The notes under the pieces are model-generated. The model was not told the DNA's origin, did not search any database, and was given only the letters and a program-made list of their open reading frames with translations. From assembly GCA_963733085.1 (NCBI GenBank), contig CAVTBY010000010.1:682001-746000 (forward strand): a stretch of 64,000 bases of DNA. The letters are read 5' to 3'. A program made the translations under genes and the position numbers. This DNA comes from Desertimonas sp963733085. GTDB lineage: Bacteria > Actinomycetota > Acidimicrobiia > Acidimicrobiales > Ilumatobacteraceae. Below are positions 27,827 to 35,992 of the stretch, piece by piece (the first letter of the stretch is position 1; the number at the start of each line of letters is the position of its first letter).

Positions 27827-28846
27827 GGCTGGATCTGCCGGGCGTGCTGACCGCCGCCGAAGTCGACGCGACGGCGCAGCACCTCGTGGACCTGCAACAC
27901 CCGAGCGGGATGATCCCGTGGTTCCCGGGCGGTCATTGCGATCCGTGGAACCTCGTCGAGTCCGCGATGGCGCTCGACGTCGCCGGTCGGCACGCCGAGG
28001 CATTCGCTGCCTACCGGTGGCTCGTCGACACGCAACTGCCATCCGGGGCGTGGCACAACTACTACCGGACCGACGGCACCGTCGAGGACGACAAACTCGA
28101 CACCAACGTCTGTGCCTACCTCGCCACGGGAGCGTTCCACCACTGGCTGAGCACGTCGTCACGCGGCGACGCCGAGACGCTGTGGCCGGCGGTCGAACGG
28201 GCGCTGACCTTCGTGCTCGACCAGCGCCGCGACGACGGCCTGGCATTGTGGGCAATCGAGGCCGACGGGACGAGAACCTGGGACTACGCCCTGCTCACTG
28301 GCTCGTCGAGCATCGCCCACGCCCTGCGCTGTGGCGCCCGCCTCGGTGCCAGTACTCGGGCATCGACGCCCCCGCTGGGTGCGCGCCGCCGAGCAGATGA
28401 TGACGGCGATCGTCGAGCGCCCCGACGCCTTCGAGCCGAAGCAACGGTGGGCGATGGACTGGTACTACCCGGCGATGTGCGGTGCGTTCGGTGTCAGTGC
28501 CGGCAAGGCGCGACTCGCCGACGGCTGGACGACGTTCGTGATGGAGGGCCTCGGCGTGCGTTGCGTCAGCGACGAACCGTGGATCACGGCCTCGGAGACC
28601 GCCGAGTGCGCGATCGCCTTCGCCACGATCGGCGACACCGACACGGCAGCCGACCTGCTGCGCTGGACCCGCAACCATCGACGTCCCGACGGTTCCTACT
28701 GGACCGGCATCGTCTACCCCGAACGAGTGAACTTCCCGTTCGACGAGCACACGTCGTACACCGCTGCGGCCGTCATCCTCGCCGCCGATGCGATCGCCGG
28801 CACGGGCCCGGCGGCACGGATCTTCGCTCCGCACTCCGAGTACTGA
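27823..28846 (+). CDS. Prenyltransferase / terpene-cyclase-like alpha-toroid protein (frameshifted near 28360)
   Basis: The first part reads QHLVDLQHPSGMIPWFPGGH and YRWLVDTQLPSGAWHNYY, two QW-like repeats of the squalene-cyclase/prenyltransferase toroid. After about 28360 another frame carries on (RPRWVRAAEQMM, then FGVSAGKARLADGWTTFVM, RNHRRPDGSYWTGIVY) to a stop at 28846. About 341 residues in total. It lacks an obvious DXDD motif, so catalytic activity is doubtful. It overlaps the methyltransferase by ATGA and precedes the acyltransferase. Function in the cluster unknown. Confidence 0.7.
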
Positions 28847-28860
28847 CACGGCGCCTCACA

Positions 28861-29634
28861 GTGGGCAAGAATTCGAAGATGCGAGCGTCGCTGCTCGACA
28901 ACACCGTGGCCCGGACCGTGTTCAGCGCGTGGAGCTGGCTCGTCCTCGGCGTTCTCCTGATCATCTGGGTGCCCCTCGTCGGGATCGTCTGGGTCGTCAC
29001 CGTGCCGTTCGACCGCGGCCGCTACGCCGCGGGCTGGTTGTTCCGCAAGATCACCGTGGTCCACCAGGTGCTCAACCCGTTGTGGCGATTCCGCACCCAC
29101 GGCGAGATGCCTCCCGATCCGCGGCGGCCCTACGTCGTCGTCGCCAACCACGAGAGCTTCGTCGACATCCTGTTGATCTCCCATCTGCCGTGGGAGATGA
29201 AGTGGCTGTCCAAGGCCGAGTTCTTCAAGTTCCCGCTCGTCGGCTGGTTGATGAGGATGGCCGGCGACATCCGTCTCGTGCGCGGCAACAGGGCGAGCGT
29301 CGCGGCGGCGATGCGGGAGTGCGAGGACCGCCTCGCCAAGCGGGTGTCGGTGATGATCTTCCCCGAGGGCACTCGATCGGCGGACGGCCAGCTCGGTCCG
29401 TTCCTGCGCGGCGCGTTCAAGCTGGCGATCGACCGCCAGGTGCCGGTTCTGCCGCTCGCCGTCCACGGCACGAAGACGGCGCTGCGCAAGCACGACTGGC
29501 GGCTCGGCGTCTCGAATGCCGACGTCTACGTGCTCGATCCGATCGACACGACGGGGATGACGTCAGCCGACGTCAACGCCCTGCGCGACCGGGTGCGCGA
29601 GACGATCGCCGCCAAGCTCAGCGAAGTCGCGTAG
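28861..29634 (+). CDS. 1-acyl-sn-glycerol-3-phosphate acyltransferase (PlsC family)
   Basis: About 257 residues. A membrane helix near the start (WLVLGVLLIIWVPLVGIVWV) precedes motif I NHESFVD, motif II (GDIRLVRGNR), motif III FPEGTRS and motif IV VPVLPLAVHG. It transfers an acyl chain to lysophosphatidate or a related acceptor at the membrane. GTG 28861 is used; ATG 28879 is possible. It follows the toroid gene by 14 bp, suggesting the cluster builds an acylated glycolipid. A family A palindrome follows the stop. Confidence 0.85.
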   Translation: MGKNSKMRASLLDNTVARTVFSAWSWLVLGVLLIIWVPLVGIVWVVTVPFDRGRYAAGWLFRKITVVHQVLNPLWRFRTHGEMPPDPRRPYVVVANHESFVDILLISHLPWEMKWLSKAEFFKFPLVGWLMRMAGDIRLVRGNRASVAAAMRECEDRLAKRVSVMIFPEGTRSADGQLGPFLRGAFKLAIDRQVPVLPLAVHGTKTALRKHDWRLGVSNADVYVLDPIDTTGMTSADVNALRDRVRETIAAKLSEVA

Positions 29635-29650
29635 CCCGCTCGCAATCGCA

Positions 29651-29697
29651 ACCGATGGGTGTTCAGGGGACCGTTCCGTCCCCAAACACCCATCGGT
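29651..29697. repeat. Family A palindrome, copy 2 (between convergent genes)
   Basis: ACCGATGGGTGTT pairs with AACACCCATCGGT (the latter preceded by a CCCCA run). The centre differs from copies 1 and 3 but is again self-complementary (GGGGAC...GTCCCC), so the whole 47 bp can form one long hairpin. Confidence 0.8.
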
Positions 29698-29775
29698 CAT
29701 CCGGCGACGGTCGTCTCGACGGGCTCGCTGAGGTCGATGGCCACGTTGGTGTCGGCAGTCTCCACGACCGTGTCC

Positions 29776-30780
29776 TCAGCGGACGGTAGGCGAGCCGTCG
29801 ACGAGCACGATGGATTCATCGGGGAGCATCTCGCCCTCGCCGGGATAGGTGACCGGCGGAAGGCTCCAATCGATCGTCTGCCACACTTCGACGAGGGCCG
29901 GCCGCAGTTCAGCACTGACCTCCTCGCGCACCTCGTACAACGCTGGTGAACAGGTGGCATCGGCGACGGCGACGCCGATCTCCTCGTCGACCTTCGCCTG
30001 CCACTCGGCATGGTTCGGCGAGTCGGCCTCCCACGCCTCGGTCTCATAGAACTCGTCCACCAAATCCTGGTCCCAGACCGAGTTCCACATGTCTTCGTGG
30101 TCCGTGAACGGATGGCCGGCTTCTTCCATGCAGGCCTGCCACGCCTCCTGGGCCGCACCCATCCGAGGGTCATTCTCGATGTCGGTCTCGAAGTCCTCCA
30201 TCGCCTGCTGCACCATCGGATTGCGATACGGATCGTCTTCCATCCACGCGTCCTGGGAGCACCGGTTGTTGAGCTCGAACCACGCGTTCTGCTCCGACGC
30301 GCTCAAACCGTCGACGATCTCCTGGTTCGGCCAGACGTATTCCTGGTCGATCTCGGCGAAGGGTTGATTGTCGGGATCCATCATCGTGTAGTTGCCGAAC
30401 CCCCACTGCTCGGCGTACTCGATCGGCGAGAGGTCGGCAAACGGGTCGGCAGAGAAGAAGTTGTCCTCCGGGACGTATTCGAAGCCGGCCTCGTTCATGC
30501 ACTCCTGGATCGCCAGCTGTTGGCGATCGTTCTGGTCGTGGTAGTAGTCATCCATCTCGTCTTGGGGGACGAGCCCGAGAATCATGTCGATCTGGAATTC
30601 GATGTCCTCCGGCGGCGCCGGTCCGGATGACGTCTCGGCATCGGGCGTCGACGTCTCCGGGGCGGCGCTCACCGGGACCGAGTCGTCAGGTTCGGTGCCG
30701 TCCGAGCCAGTCACCAGCCCCACGGGCACAACGATTGCCACCGCAGCTGCAGCACCGTTGATCGCCAACGAACGCAGCAT
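29776..30780 (-). CDS. Secreted acidic protein with CM-x3-G motifs (probable 3' frameshift)
   Basis: 334 residues from ATG 30780 (an ATG at 30795 lies upstream). A hydrophobic start (LAINGAAAAVAIVVPVGL) is followed by an acidic linker and a Glu/Asp/Trp-rich body with CMNEAG, NNRCSQDAW, CMEEAG and ATCSPAL. The CM-x3-G pattern relates it to the lipoprotein at 18732; both stand next to MacAB-like exporters. In the next frame the 3' end continues SAEDTVVETADTNVAIDL to a stop at 29697, beside the repeat, so the true C-terminus is probably about 26 residues longer. Function unknown. Confidence 0.65.
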   Translation of the reverse strand: MLRSLAINGAAAAVAIVVPVGLVTGSDGTEPDDSVPVSAAPETSTPDAETSSGPAPPEDIEFQIDMILGLVPQDEMDDYYHDQNDRQQLAIQECMNEAGFEYVPEDNFFSADPFADLSPIEYAEQWGFGNYTMMDPDNQPFAEIDQEYVWPNQEIVDGLSASEQNAWFELNNRCSQDAWMEDDPYRNPMVQQAMEDFETDIENDPRMGAAQEAWQACMEEAGHPFTDHEDMWNSVWDQDLVDEFYETEAWEADSPNHAEWQAKVDEEIGVAVADATCSPALYEVREEVSAELRPALVEVWQTIDWSLPPVTYPGEGEMLPDESIVLVDGSPTVR

Positions 30781-30786
30781 CGCCCG

Positions 30787-30792
30787 ACTGTA
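30787..30792 (-). promoter_or_regulatory. -10 box (TACAGT) of the acidic secreted protein
   Basis: TACAGT on the minus strand is 6 nt before the ATG at 30780, with no ribosome-binding site: leaderless arrangement. Confidence 0.5.
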
Positions 30793-30849
30793 CAACGCGG
30801 GTATCCGGTGACAGGGCGCAGCGTCGCAGATCTGTCACACTCTGCGGTA

Positions 30850-32517
30850 ATGGGGATCGGGTCGACGACGCGGCGCCGGCAGGTCGTCGTGGTGCTCGGT
30901 CTTGTGCTCATCACCGGCGTGGCCGTGGCCGGCTGGATCGCCGGCTCCCGGGTGCAATCCCCCGAGACGGCTGCCGCTCGTGCAGCCCCGCCGGAAGCCT
31001 CGTTGATCACGGCGCCGGTCGAGCAGCGCGTGTTGTCGTCAAGTGTGGTCGCCCGCGGCGATGTCGTGCCGGGTCAGTCAGCGACGGTTTCAGGACCGGT
31101 TTCGGAGGGCGGTTCGACAATCACCGGAGTCTTTGTCGAGGTCGGCGACGAGTTGCTCGAGGGCAATCGTGTCGTCGAGGTCTCCGGCCGGCCGGTGATC
31201 GTCCTGGAAGGCGCCGTCCCGGCGTTCCGGGCGATGCGTCCGGCGATGTCAGGTACCGACATCGTTCAACTCCAGACAGCCCTGAGCCGCGTTGGCTGTG
31301 ACGCCTCGGCGGACGACGGCTCGTATGGAGACGCCACCAAGGAGTGCGTCACCCGGCTCTACGAGGCGCTCGGCTACGACACCGTTCCGACGTCGGCCAC
31401 CGAGACCGCCGACCTGGCCGAAGCCAACGATGCCGTGGCGGAGGCCGAAGAATCGCTACGGACGGCCGAAGCGGCGTTGGCCGATGCTTCGGCCGGTCCG
31501 AAGGCCGCCGAGCTCGTCGAGGCCGAGCTCAACGTTGAGACCGCCAAGCGCAAGATCGACCAGGACGCCATCGCCGGCGAGGCCGGCCGGGCCGAGGCGG
31601 GCGCCGCCGTTGATGCAGCGGTGATGGCACTCAACGCTCAACTCGCCAATGCGGCGTCGACGCCGACCGATCGCACCAAGGCCCTCGCGCAACTCGAGAC
31701 GGACGTGCTCGGCGAGGCGAAAGCGGACGTCGAGGCAGACGAGGCGTCGACCGCGGCTGCCGACGCATTGCGCCTCGCCGAGGCGCAGCTTGCTGACATG
31801 ACGGCAGCACCGGACGTCGAGTCCGAGACGGTTGGCGTCGAGCAGGCTCAGGCCACCTTTGATCGGGCCACCGCGGCGCTCGCCGACCTCGAGGCGCGGA
31901 CCGGGCCGATCGTGCCACTCGGCGAGATCGTGTTCGTCGACACCCTTCCGGCGACTGTCAGCACGCTGAACGCGGAGGTGGGTCAGGCAGTTGGCGAAGG
32001 TGGAGACACGGGGTTCAACTTCAACGAGCCGGCTCAGTCGGGACTTGCCGTGCTCGCGACTGCCGCGCTGCAGGTTGAGGCGTTCGTCGCCCCGTCCGAC
32101 GTAGACCTCGTGAAGGTCGGCATGGAAGTCGAACTGCTCGACGAGATCTCCGGAGACACGGTGCCGGCGACGCTGACGTCGCTGGGCGAACAGGTCGAGT
32201 CGGGTGATGACGGCGAGGCCCGTGGGTTCCGGGCCGTGATCGAAGCCGTGGATGAGCTGCCGCGCGAGTGGACTGGGCGCAATGTGCGGGTGACGTTCAC
32301 CGCGGCGGCGACGGAAGGAGAGGTGCTCGTCGTGCCGGTCGCCGCCCTGTCGTCGGGCGGGGATGGCGCAGCGCGCGTCGAAGTCGTCGCCGATGACGGC
32401 ACCGTTTCTGTCGTCGAGGTCGAACCCGGGCTGTCCGCCGAAGGGTTCGTCGAGGTCGATCCGCTCGACGGAGCGAGCCTCCAACCGGGCGACCTCGTGG
32501 TGGTCGGCAGCGCATAG
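30850..32517 (+). CDS. MacA/HlyD-like adaptor, coiled-coil form
   Basis: About 555 residues. A signal anchor (VVVVLGLVLITGVAVAGWIAG) is followed by beta-barrel and lipoyl parts, a peptidoglycan-binding-1 motif (GTDIVQLQTALSRVGC...CVTRLYEALGYDTVP), a long Ala/Glu-rich coiled coil (about 175-350), and a returning barrel with VLVVPVAAL. ATG 30850 is preferred; GTG 30808 would add 14 residues. The frame is intact, unlike its paralogue at 19341. It overlaps the Thr-rich protein (TAGTG) and leads an intact four-gene exporter unit. Confidence 0.8.
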   Translation: MGIGSTTRRRQVVVVLGLVLITGVAVAGWIAGSRVQSPETAAARAAPPEASLITAPVEQRVLSSSVVARGDVVPGQSATVSGPVSEGGSTITGVFVEVGDELLEGNRVVEVSGRPVIVLEGAVPAFRAMRPAMSGTDIVQLQTALSRVGCDASADDGSYGDATKECVTRLYEALGYDTVPTSATETADLAEANDAVAEAEESLRTAEAALADASAGPKAAELVEAELNVETAKRKIDQDAIAGEAGRAEAGAAVDAAVMALNAQLANAASTPTDRTKALAQLETDVLGEAKADVEADEASTAAADALRLAEAQLADMTAAPDVESETVGVEQAQATFDRATAALADLEARTGPIVPLGEIVFVDTLPATVSTLNAEVGQAVGEGGDTGFNFNEPAQSGLAVLATAALQVEAFVAPSDVDLVKVGMEVELLDEISGDTVPATLTSLGEQVESGDDGEARGFRAVIEAVDELPREWTGRNVRVTFTAAATEGEVLVVPVAALSSGGDGAARVEVVADDGTVSVVEVEPGLSAEGFVEVDPLDGASLQPGDLVVVGSA

Positions 32518-33308
32518 TGAGACCACGGCTGCTGATTGCTGCGGCGGCCACCGCCCTGGTGATGCCGGCTGCGGCGTCGGCATCGACCCCGCCACCGACA
32601 ACGACGGCACCGACGGCTCCGCAGACGACGACGACACCACCGACAACGACGACAACGACGACAACGACGACAACGCCAGCGACGACGACCACACCACCGA
32701 CAACGACACCACCGACAACGACCCCCACGACAACGACGACGGTACCGATCTCGGCCGAGGCGATCCGTGCCGCCAAGGTCGGCTGGTCTCGGTTCGTGGC
32801 CGACAACTTCGCCACCCCCAATGCCGTCACTGATCCCTGCCCGCTGCTCGTGTCCGACGCCGCCACCTCCGGTGTCCAGGCGCTCGGCCTCGTTCCCAGC
32901 GCCCTTCCGTTCGGCGTCGCGCTCTACCGCGACCAGACGGGAGCCGGGATCATCGGCATCCGGTGCGGCGTCGACCTCGCCGCCGCCGCCAATCCGGCCG
33001 GGTCGACCGGCTTCGCCGTCGAGGCGACGCTGCTCGACGGCCAAGCGGTGTTCCCGCAGTACGTCGTGCGCGTTGCCGGCCAGAACACCCCGATCACGCC
33101 CTCGCCCGAACTCGGCGGCGAGACGATCACCCGCTGCCGGTTCCAGCCGACGGTCTGTGTCGCCTCGTGGCACAACCGCGGGCTCGTCGTCACGGTTCGG
33201 CTCGACGGGCCGCGCACCGATGCCAGCGAAACCCAGACCCGCCAGCTGCTCGCCACCGTGGCGCCGCTGGTGGTGACCAACCTCGCGGCTGTCAGACCTC
33301 CGCCATGA
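32517..33308 (+). CDS. Secreted Thr-rich protein inside the exporter operon
   Basis: 263 residues. A signal peptide (LLIAAAATALVMPAAASA) is followed by a Thr/Pro stretch of about 60 residues, encoded by ACAACGACG-type codon repeats (32596-32745), then a globular domain of ~180 residues with four cysteines (PCPLL, IRCGVD, TRCRFQPTVCVASW). No known family recognised. It sits between adaptor and ATPase, overlapping both by a few bases, so it is probably an extracytoplasmic component or substrate of this exporter; the first exporter has no equivalent. Confidence 0.7.
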   Translation: MRPRLLIAAAATALVMPAAASASTPPPTTTAPTAPQTTTTPPTTTTTTTTTTTPATTTTPPTTTPPTTTPTTTTTVPISAEAIRAAKVGWSRFVADNFATPNAVTDPCPLLVSDAATSGVQALGLVPSALPFGVALYRDQTGAGIIGIRCGVDLAAAANPAGSTGFAVEATLLDGQAVFPQYVVRVAGQNTPITPSPELGGETITRCRFQPTVCVASWHNRGLVVTVRLDGPRTDASETQTRQLLATVAPLVVTNLAAVRPPP

Positions 33309-34027
33309 CCAACGGGGGTACCCCGGGTCTGGGCGGTGCCCAGGACTCACGACCGGTGGTCGAGATGCGCGGGATCACCAAGACCTACGCAACCCATCCT
33401 CCTGTCCTCGCCCTCCGCGAGTGCGACCTGCGCATCGAGCGTGGCGAATACGTCGCGATCATGGGCCCGTCCGGGTCCGGCAAATCGACGCTGCTCAACG
33501 TGCTCGGTTTGCTCGACGAACCGTCGACCGGGGAGTACCGCCTCGGCGGCGAACCGACCGCTGGCCTGTCGGAGCGAGCCCGCTCGGGCCTGCGCGCCTA
33601 CCTCATCGGCTTCGTGTTCCAAGCGTTTCACCTCGTCGGCTACCGCACGGCGGTCGAGAACGTCGAGACGGGCCTGCTGTATCAGCGAGTCGGTCGCAAG
33701 GAACGCCAACGGCGGGCCGTCGAGGTCCTCGGCCAGGTTGGGCTCACCGAACGCATGTGGGCGACGCCAACCCAGATGTCCGGAGGAGAACGTCAGCGTG
33801 TTGCCATCGCTCGGGCGCTCGTGCGCCGTCCGGCCCTGGTGTTGTGCGATGAACCGACCGGCAACCTCGACACGGCGACGGGTGCCCAGGTCCTCGAGTT
33901 GATCGACGACTTACATCACGAGGGCCTCACGGTCGTCGTGATCACTCACGACCCCGAAGTCGCCGTGCGCGCCCAACGCGTCGTCGAGATCCGCGACGGC
34001 GTCGTCCACCATGGGATCGCGTCATGA
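33305..34027 (+). CDS. MacB-type ABC transporter ATPase
   Basis: 240 residues from an ATG overlapping the previous TGA. Walker A GPSGSGKST, Q-loop FVFQAFHLV, signature MSGGERQR, Walker B LVLCDEPTGNLDT and H-loop VITHDPEV all intact. Closest in type to MacB/LolD ATPases, which drive substrate extrusion by the mechanotransmission permease. Its stop overlaps a 31-codon open frame containing the 62-bp family D element, after which the permease begins. Confidence 0.9.
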   Translation: MTNGGTPGLGGAQDSRPVVEMRGITKTYATHPPVLALRECDLRIERGEYVAIMGPSGSGKSTLLNVLGLLDEPSTGEYRLGGEPTAGLSERARSGLRAYLIGFVFQAFHLVGYRTAVENVETGLLYQRVGRKERQRRAVEVLGQVGLTERMWATPTQMSGGERQRVAIARALVRRPALVLCDEPTGNLDTATGAQVLELIDDLHHEGLTVVVITHDPEVAVRAQRVVEIRDGVVHHGIAS

Positions 34028-34119
34028 CCGTTAACTGCGTTCCCCGGCCACGCAGGCCGCTGCTGGCCGCTCCTCGGCTGGCGCCTCGTCGCTCGCACGT
34101 GTACATGGTGCTCCAGTGA
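34024..34119 (+). CDS. Possible 31-codon ORF filling the ATPase-permease gap
   Basis: ATG overlaps the ATPase stop (ATGA), and the TGA (34117-34119) overlaps the permease GTG. It encodes MTVNCVPRPRRPLLAAPR and so on, rich in Arg and Pro. The family D element (34036-34097) makes up most of it. The ORF may serve only to keep ribosomes moving between genes; no homologue recognised. Confidence 0.3.
   Translation: MTVNCVPRPRRPLLAAPRLAPRRSHVYMVLQ
34036..34097 (+). repeat. Family D intra-operon element, copy 1 (62 bp)
   Basis: Begins TGCGTTCCCCGGCCACGC and ends CCTCGTCGCTCGCA. 61 of 62 bases equal the minus strand of 50602-50663. The ends are a short inverted repeat (TGCG / CGCA), and inside are GGCCGCTGCTGGCC-type repeats. 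Both copies lie between coupled genes of ABC-transporter operons in the same orientation relative to transcription. Confidence 0.85.
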
Positions 34120-35363
34120 CCGTGCCGTCGCCGCGCCGGAAGCGGTTGCGGTCGACGCTCGCTACCCGCGACCTCCTCGGCGAGGCGGGGGCGGCGATCA
34201 CCCGCCGTCCCGGCCGATCCCTGCTCACCGCCCTCGGCACCGTCGTCGGCGTCGGCGCCTTCGTCGCTACCACCGGGTTGGCCTCGACCGCCAAGGCGCA
34301 GGTGAGCGAACGCTTCGATGCCCTTGCCGCGACCGAGGTGCGCGTCGTCGACTCGGTCGACACGGTGTTCGGTGGCGAAGCCGCCGCGGGCGTCGACCAC
34401 CCGTTCCCCGCTGACACCGAGCAACGACTGGAACGGCTCAACGGTGTCGAGCACGCTGGCCTGTACTGGGAGGTTCCCGACCCTGATCTCGATGTCCGAC
34501 TGCTGGCGACTCCGTCCCGCCGTCCGCAACAGGCTCAAGTGATGGGGGCCAGCCCAGGTGCGCTCACGGCCGCCCGACCCGACCTGCGTACCGGGCGCCT
34601 GTTCGATCAACTGCACGAGGATCGCGCCGAACGAGTTGCCGTGCTCGGGCGCATCGCCGCCGAGCAACTGGGCATCAACCGTGTCGACAACGAGCCGGCG
34701 ATCTTCATCGGAAACCGCTCCTACATCGTCATCGGGATCATCGACGATGTCGCCCGCAGTCCGGAGTTCGTGCAGTCGGTGATCATCCCGGCGGCAACGG
34801 CGACGGCGGACTTCGTCAACGATCAGGCCGACTACACGGTGCTCATCGAGGTTGCCCCCGGCGCCGCCCAGTTGATCGCCTCACAGGCGGCGATGGCGCT
34901 GCGTCCGCAGGAGCCCGAGCGGCTCACCGTGCTCGCCCCGCCCGACCCGGGTGAACTCCGCGAATCGATCGAGTCGGACATCACCGGCTTGCTGTACGGA
35001 CTCGCCGGTTTGGCGTTGCTCGTCGGGATGATCGGGATCGCCAACACGACGCTTGTCGCCGTACTCGAACGGCGCTCGGAGATCGGTGTACGGCGCGCCC
35101 TCGGCGCTCGCCGCCGTCACATCGCCATGCAGTTCCTCACCGAGTCGGCGACGCTCGGCACCCTCGGCGGCATTCTGGGTACGAGCCTAGGCATCCTCGC
35201 CGTCGTCGTCGTGTCCGCTCAACGCGAGTGGACCACCACCCTCGACCCGCGACTGACCCTTCCGGCACCGATCATCGGAGCAGTCACCGGCCTGCTCGCC
35301 GGCCTGCAGCCGTCGTGGCGGGCGGCCCGGATCACGCCGGCGAGCGCGCTGCGCAACGAGTGA
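34116..35363 (+). CDS. MacB/FtsX-like ABC permease
   Basis: 415 residues, intact. First helix LLTALGTVVGVGAFVATTGL after a basic start. A ~230-residue extracellular domain follows, then three C-terminal helices with GMIGIANTTLVAVLERRSEIGVRRALGARR, the FtsX signature. It pairs with the ATPase at 33305. The GTG start overlaps the small ORF stop. Its 3' end overlaps the convergent methyltransferase by 32 bp. Confidence 0.88.
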   Translation: MTVPSPRRKRLRSTLATRDLLGEAGAAITRRPGRSLLTALGTVVGVGAFVATTGLASTAKAQVSERFDALAATEVRVVDSVDTVFGGEAAAGVDHPFPADTEQRLERLNGVEHAGLYWEVPDPDLDVRLLATPSRRPQQAQVMGASPGALTAARPDLRTGRLFDQLHEDRAERVAVLGRIAAEQLGINRVDNEPAIFIGNRSYIVIGIIDDVARSPEFVQSVIIPAATATADFVNDQADYTVLIEVAPGAAQLIASQAAMALRPQEPERLTVLAPPDPGELRESIESDITGLLYGLAGLALLVGMIGIANTTLVAVLERRSEIGVRRALGARRRHIAMQFLTESATLGTLGGILGTSLGILAVVVVSAQREWTTTLDPRLTLPAPIIGAVTGLLAGLQPSWRAARITPASALRNE

Positions 35364-35982
35364 GGAGGCGCAGCGAGCCAGCTGTGGCGGTCAGCTCGAA
35401 CTCACCGCTGGCGATCGCCGGCAGATAGATGTCCTCGTACGGTGGCCGGCCGCCATCAGCGGGATCGGGAAAGACGTCGTGGATCGCCAGAGTGCCGCCG
35501 AGGGCGACCATCGGAGCCCAGCCGCGGTAATCGGCACGAGCGGGGTCGACCCCGTGCCCGCCGTCGATGAACACGAGGGCGGCCGGTGTACTCCAGTGGG
35601 CGGCGACGGTGGGCGACTCGCCGACGACGGCGATCGCGTAACGCTCGAGGCCGGCCTCGAACAACGTGCGGCGGAACCACGGCAGTGTGTCGATCGAACC
35701 GACGGTTGGATCGACGATCTCGGGATCGTGATGTTCCCACCCGGCCTGGTTCTCCTCCGAACCGCGGTGATGGTCGACAGCGAACACGACGGTCCCGGCC
35801 TCCCGCGCTGCGGCAGCGAGCCAGATCGTCGAGCGCCCGCAGTACGAGCCGACCTCCACGAACGGCGCTCCGGGCACTGCCTCGGCCGCGGCCAGGGCAG
35901 CAGCGTGGAGGGCATCCCCCTCATCGACGGGCATGAACCCCTTCGCCGCCGCTGCGTGCTCGCGCCAAGCCATCACTGACAT
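35332..35982 (-). CDS. SAM-dependent methyltransferase (class I, TylF/MdmC-like)
   Basis: About 216 residues. FVEVGSYCGRSTIWLAAAAREAG is the SAM-binding loop, FAVDHHRG the acidic second strand, and ALVFIDGGHGVDPARADYRGW the D-G-x-H segment found in small O-methyltransferases and related class I enzymes. Substrate unknown. Start uncertain: ATG 35982 or 35973, both within about 20 bp of the divergent thioesterase start. Its 3' end overlaps the permease. Confidence 0.7.
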   Translation of the reverse strand: MSVMAWREHAAAAKGFMPVDEGDALHAAALAAAEAVPGAPFVEVGSYCGRSTIWLAAAAREAGTVVFAVDHHRGSEENQAGWEHHDPEIVDPTVGSIDTLPWFRRTLFEAGLERYAIAVVGESPTVAAHWSTPAALVFIDGGHGVDPARADYRGWAPMVALGGTLAIHDVFPDPADGGRPPYEDIYLPAIASGEFELTATAGSLRLLTRCAARSPA

Positions 35983-35992
35983 GATTACCGGC

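Noticed and set aside
25813..29634. One 1273-codon open frame covering glycosyltransferase to acyltransferase
   Set aside because: It passes out of frame through the methyltransferase and half of the toroid gene; three unrelated proteins share the frame only because of one-base changes.
32596..32745. Tandem ACAACGACG-type repeats as a CRISPR or microsatellite
   Set aside because: They encode the Thr/Pro stalk of the secreted protein at 32517; no spacer structure.
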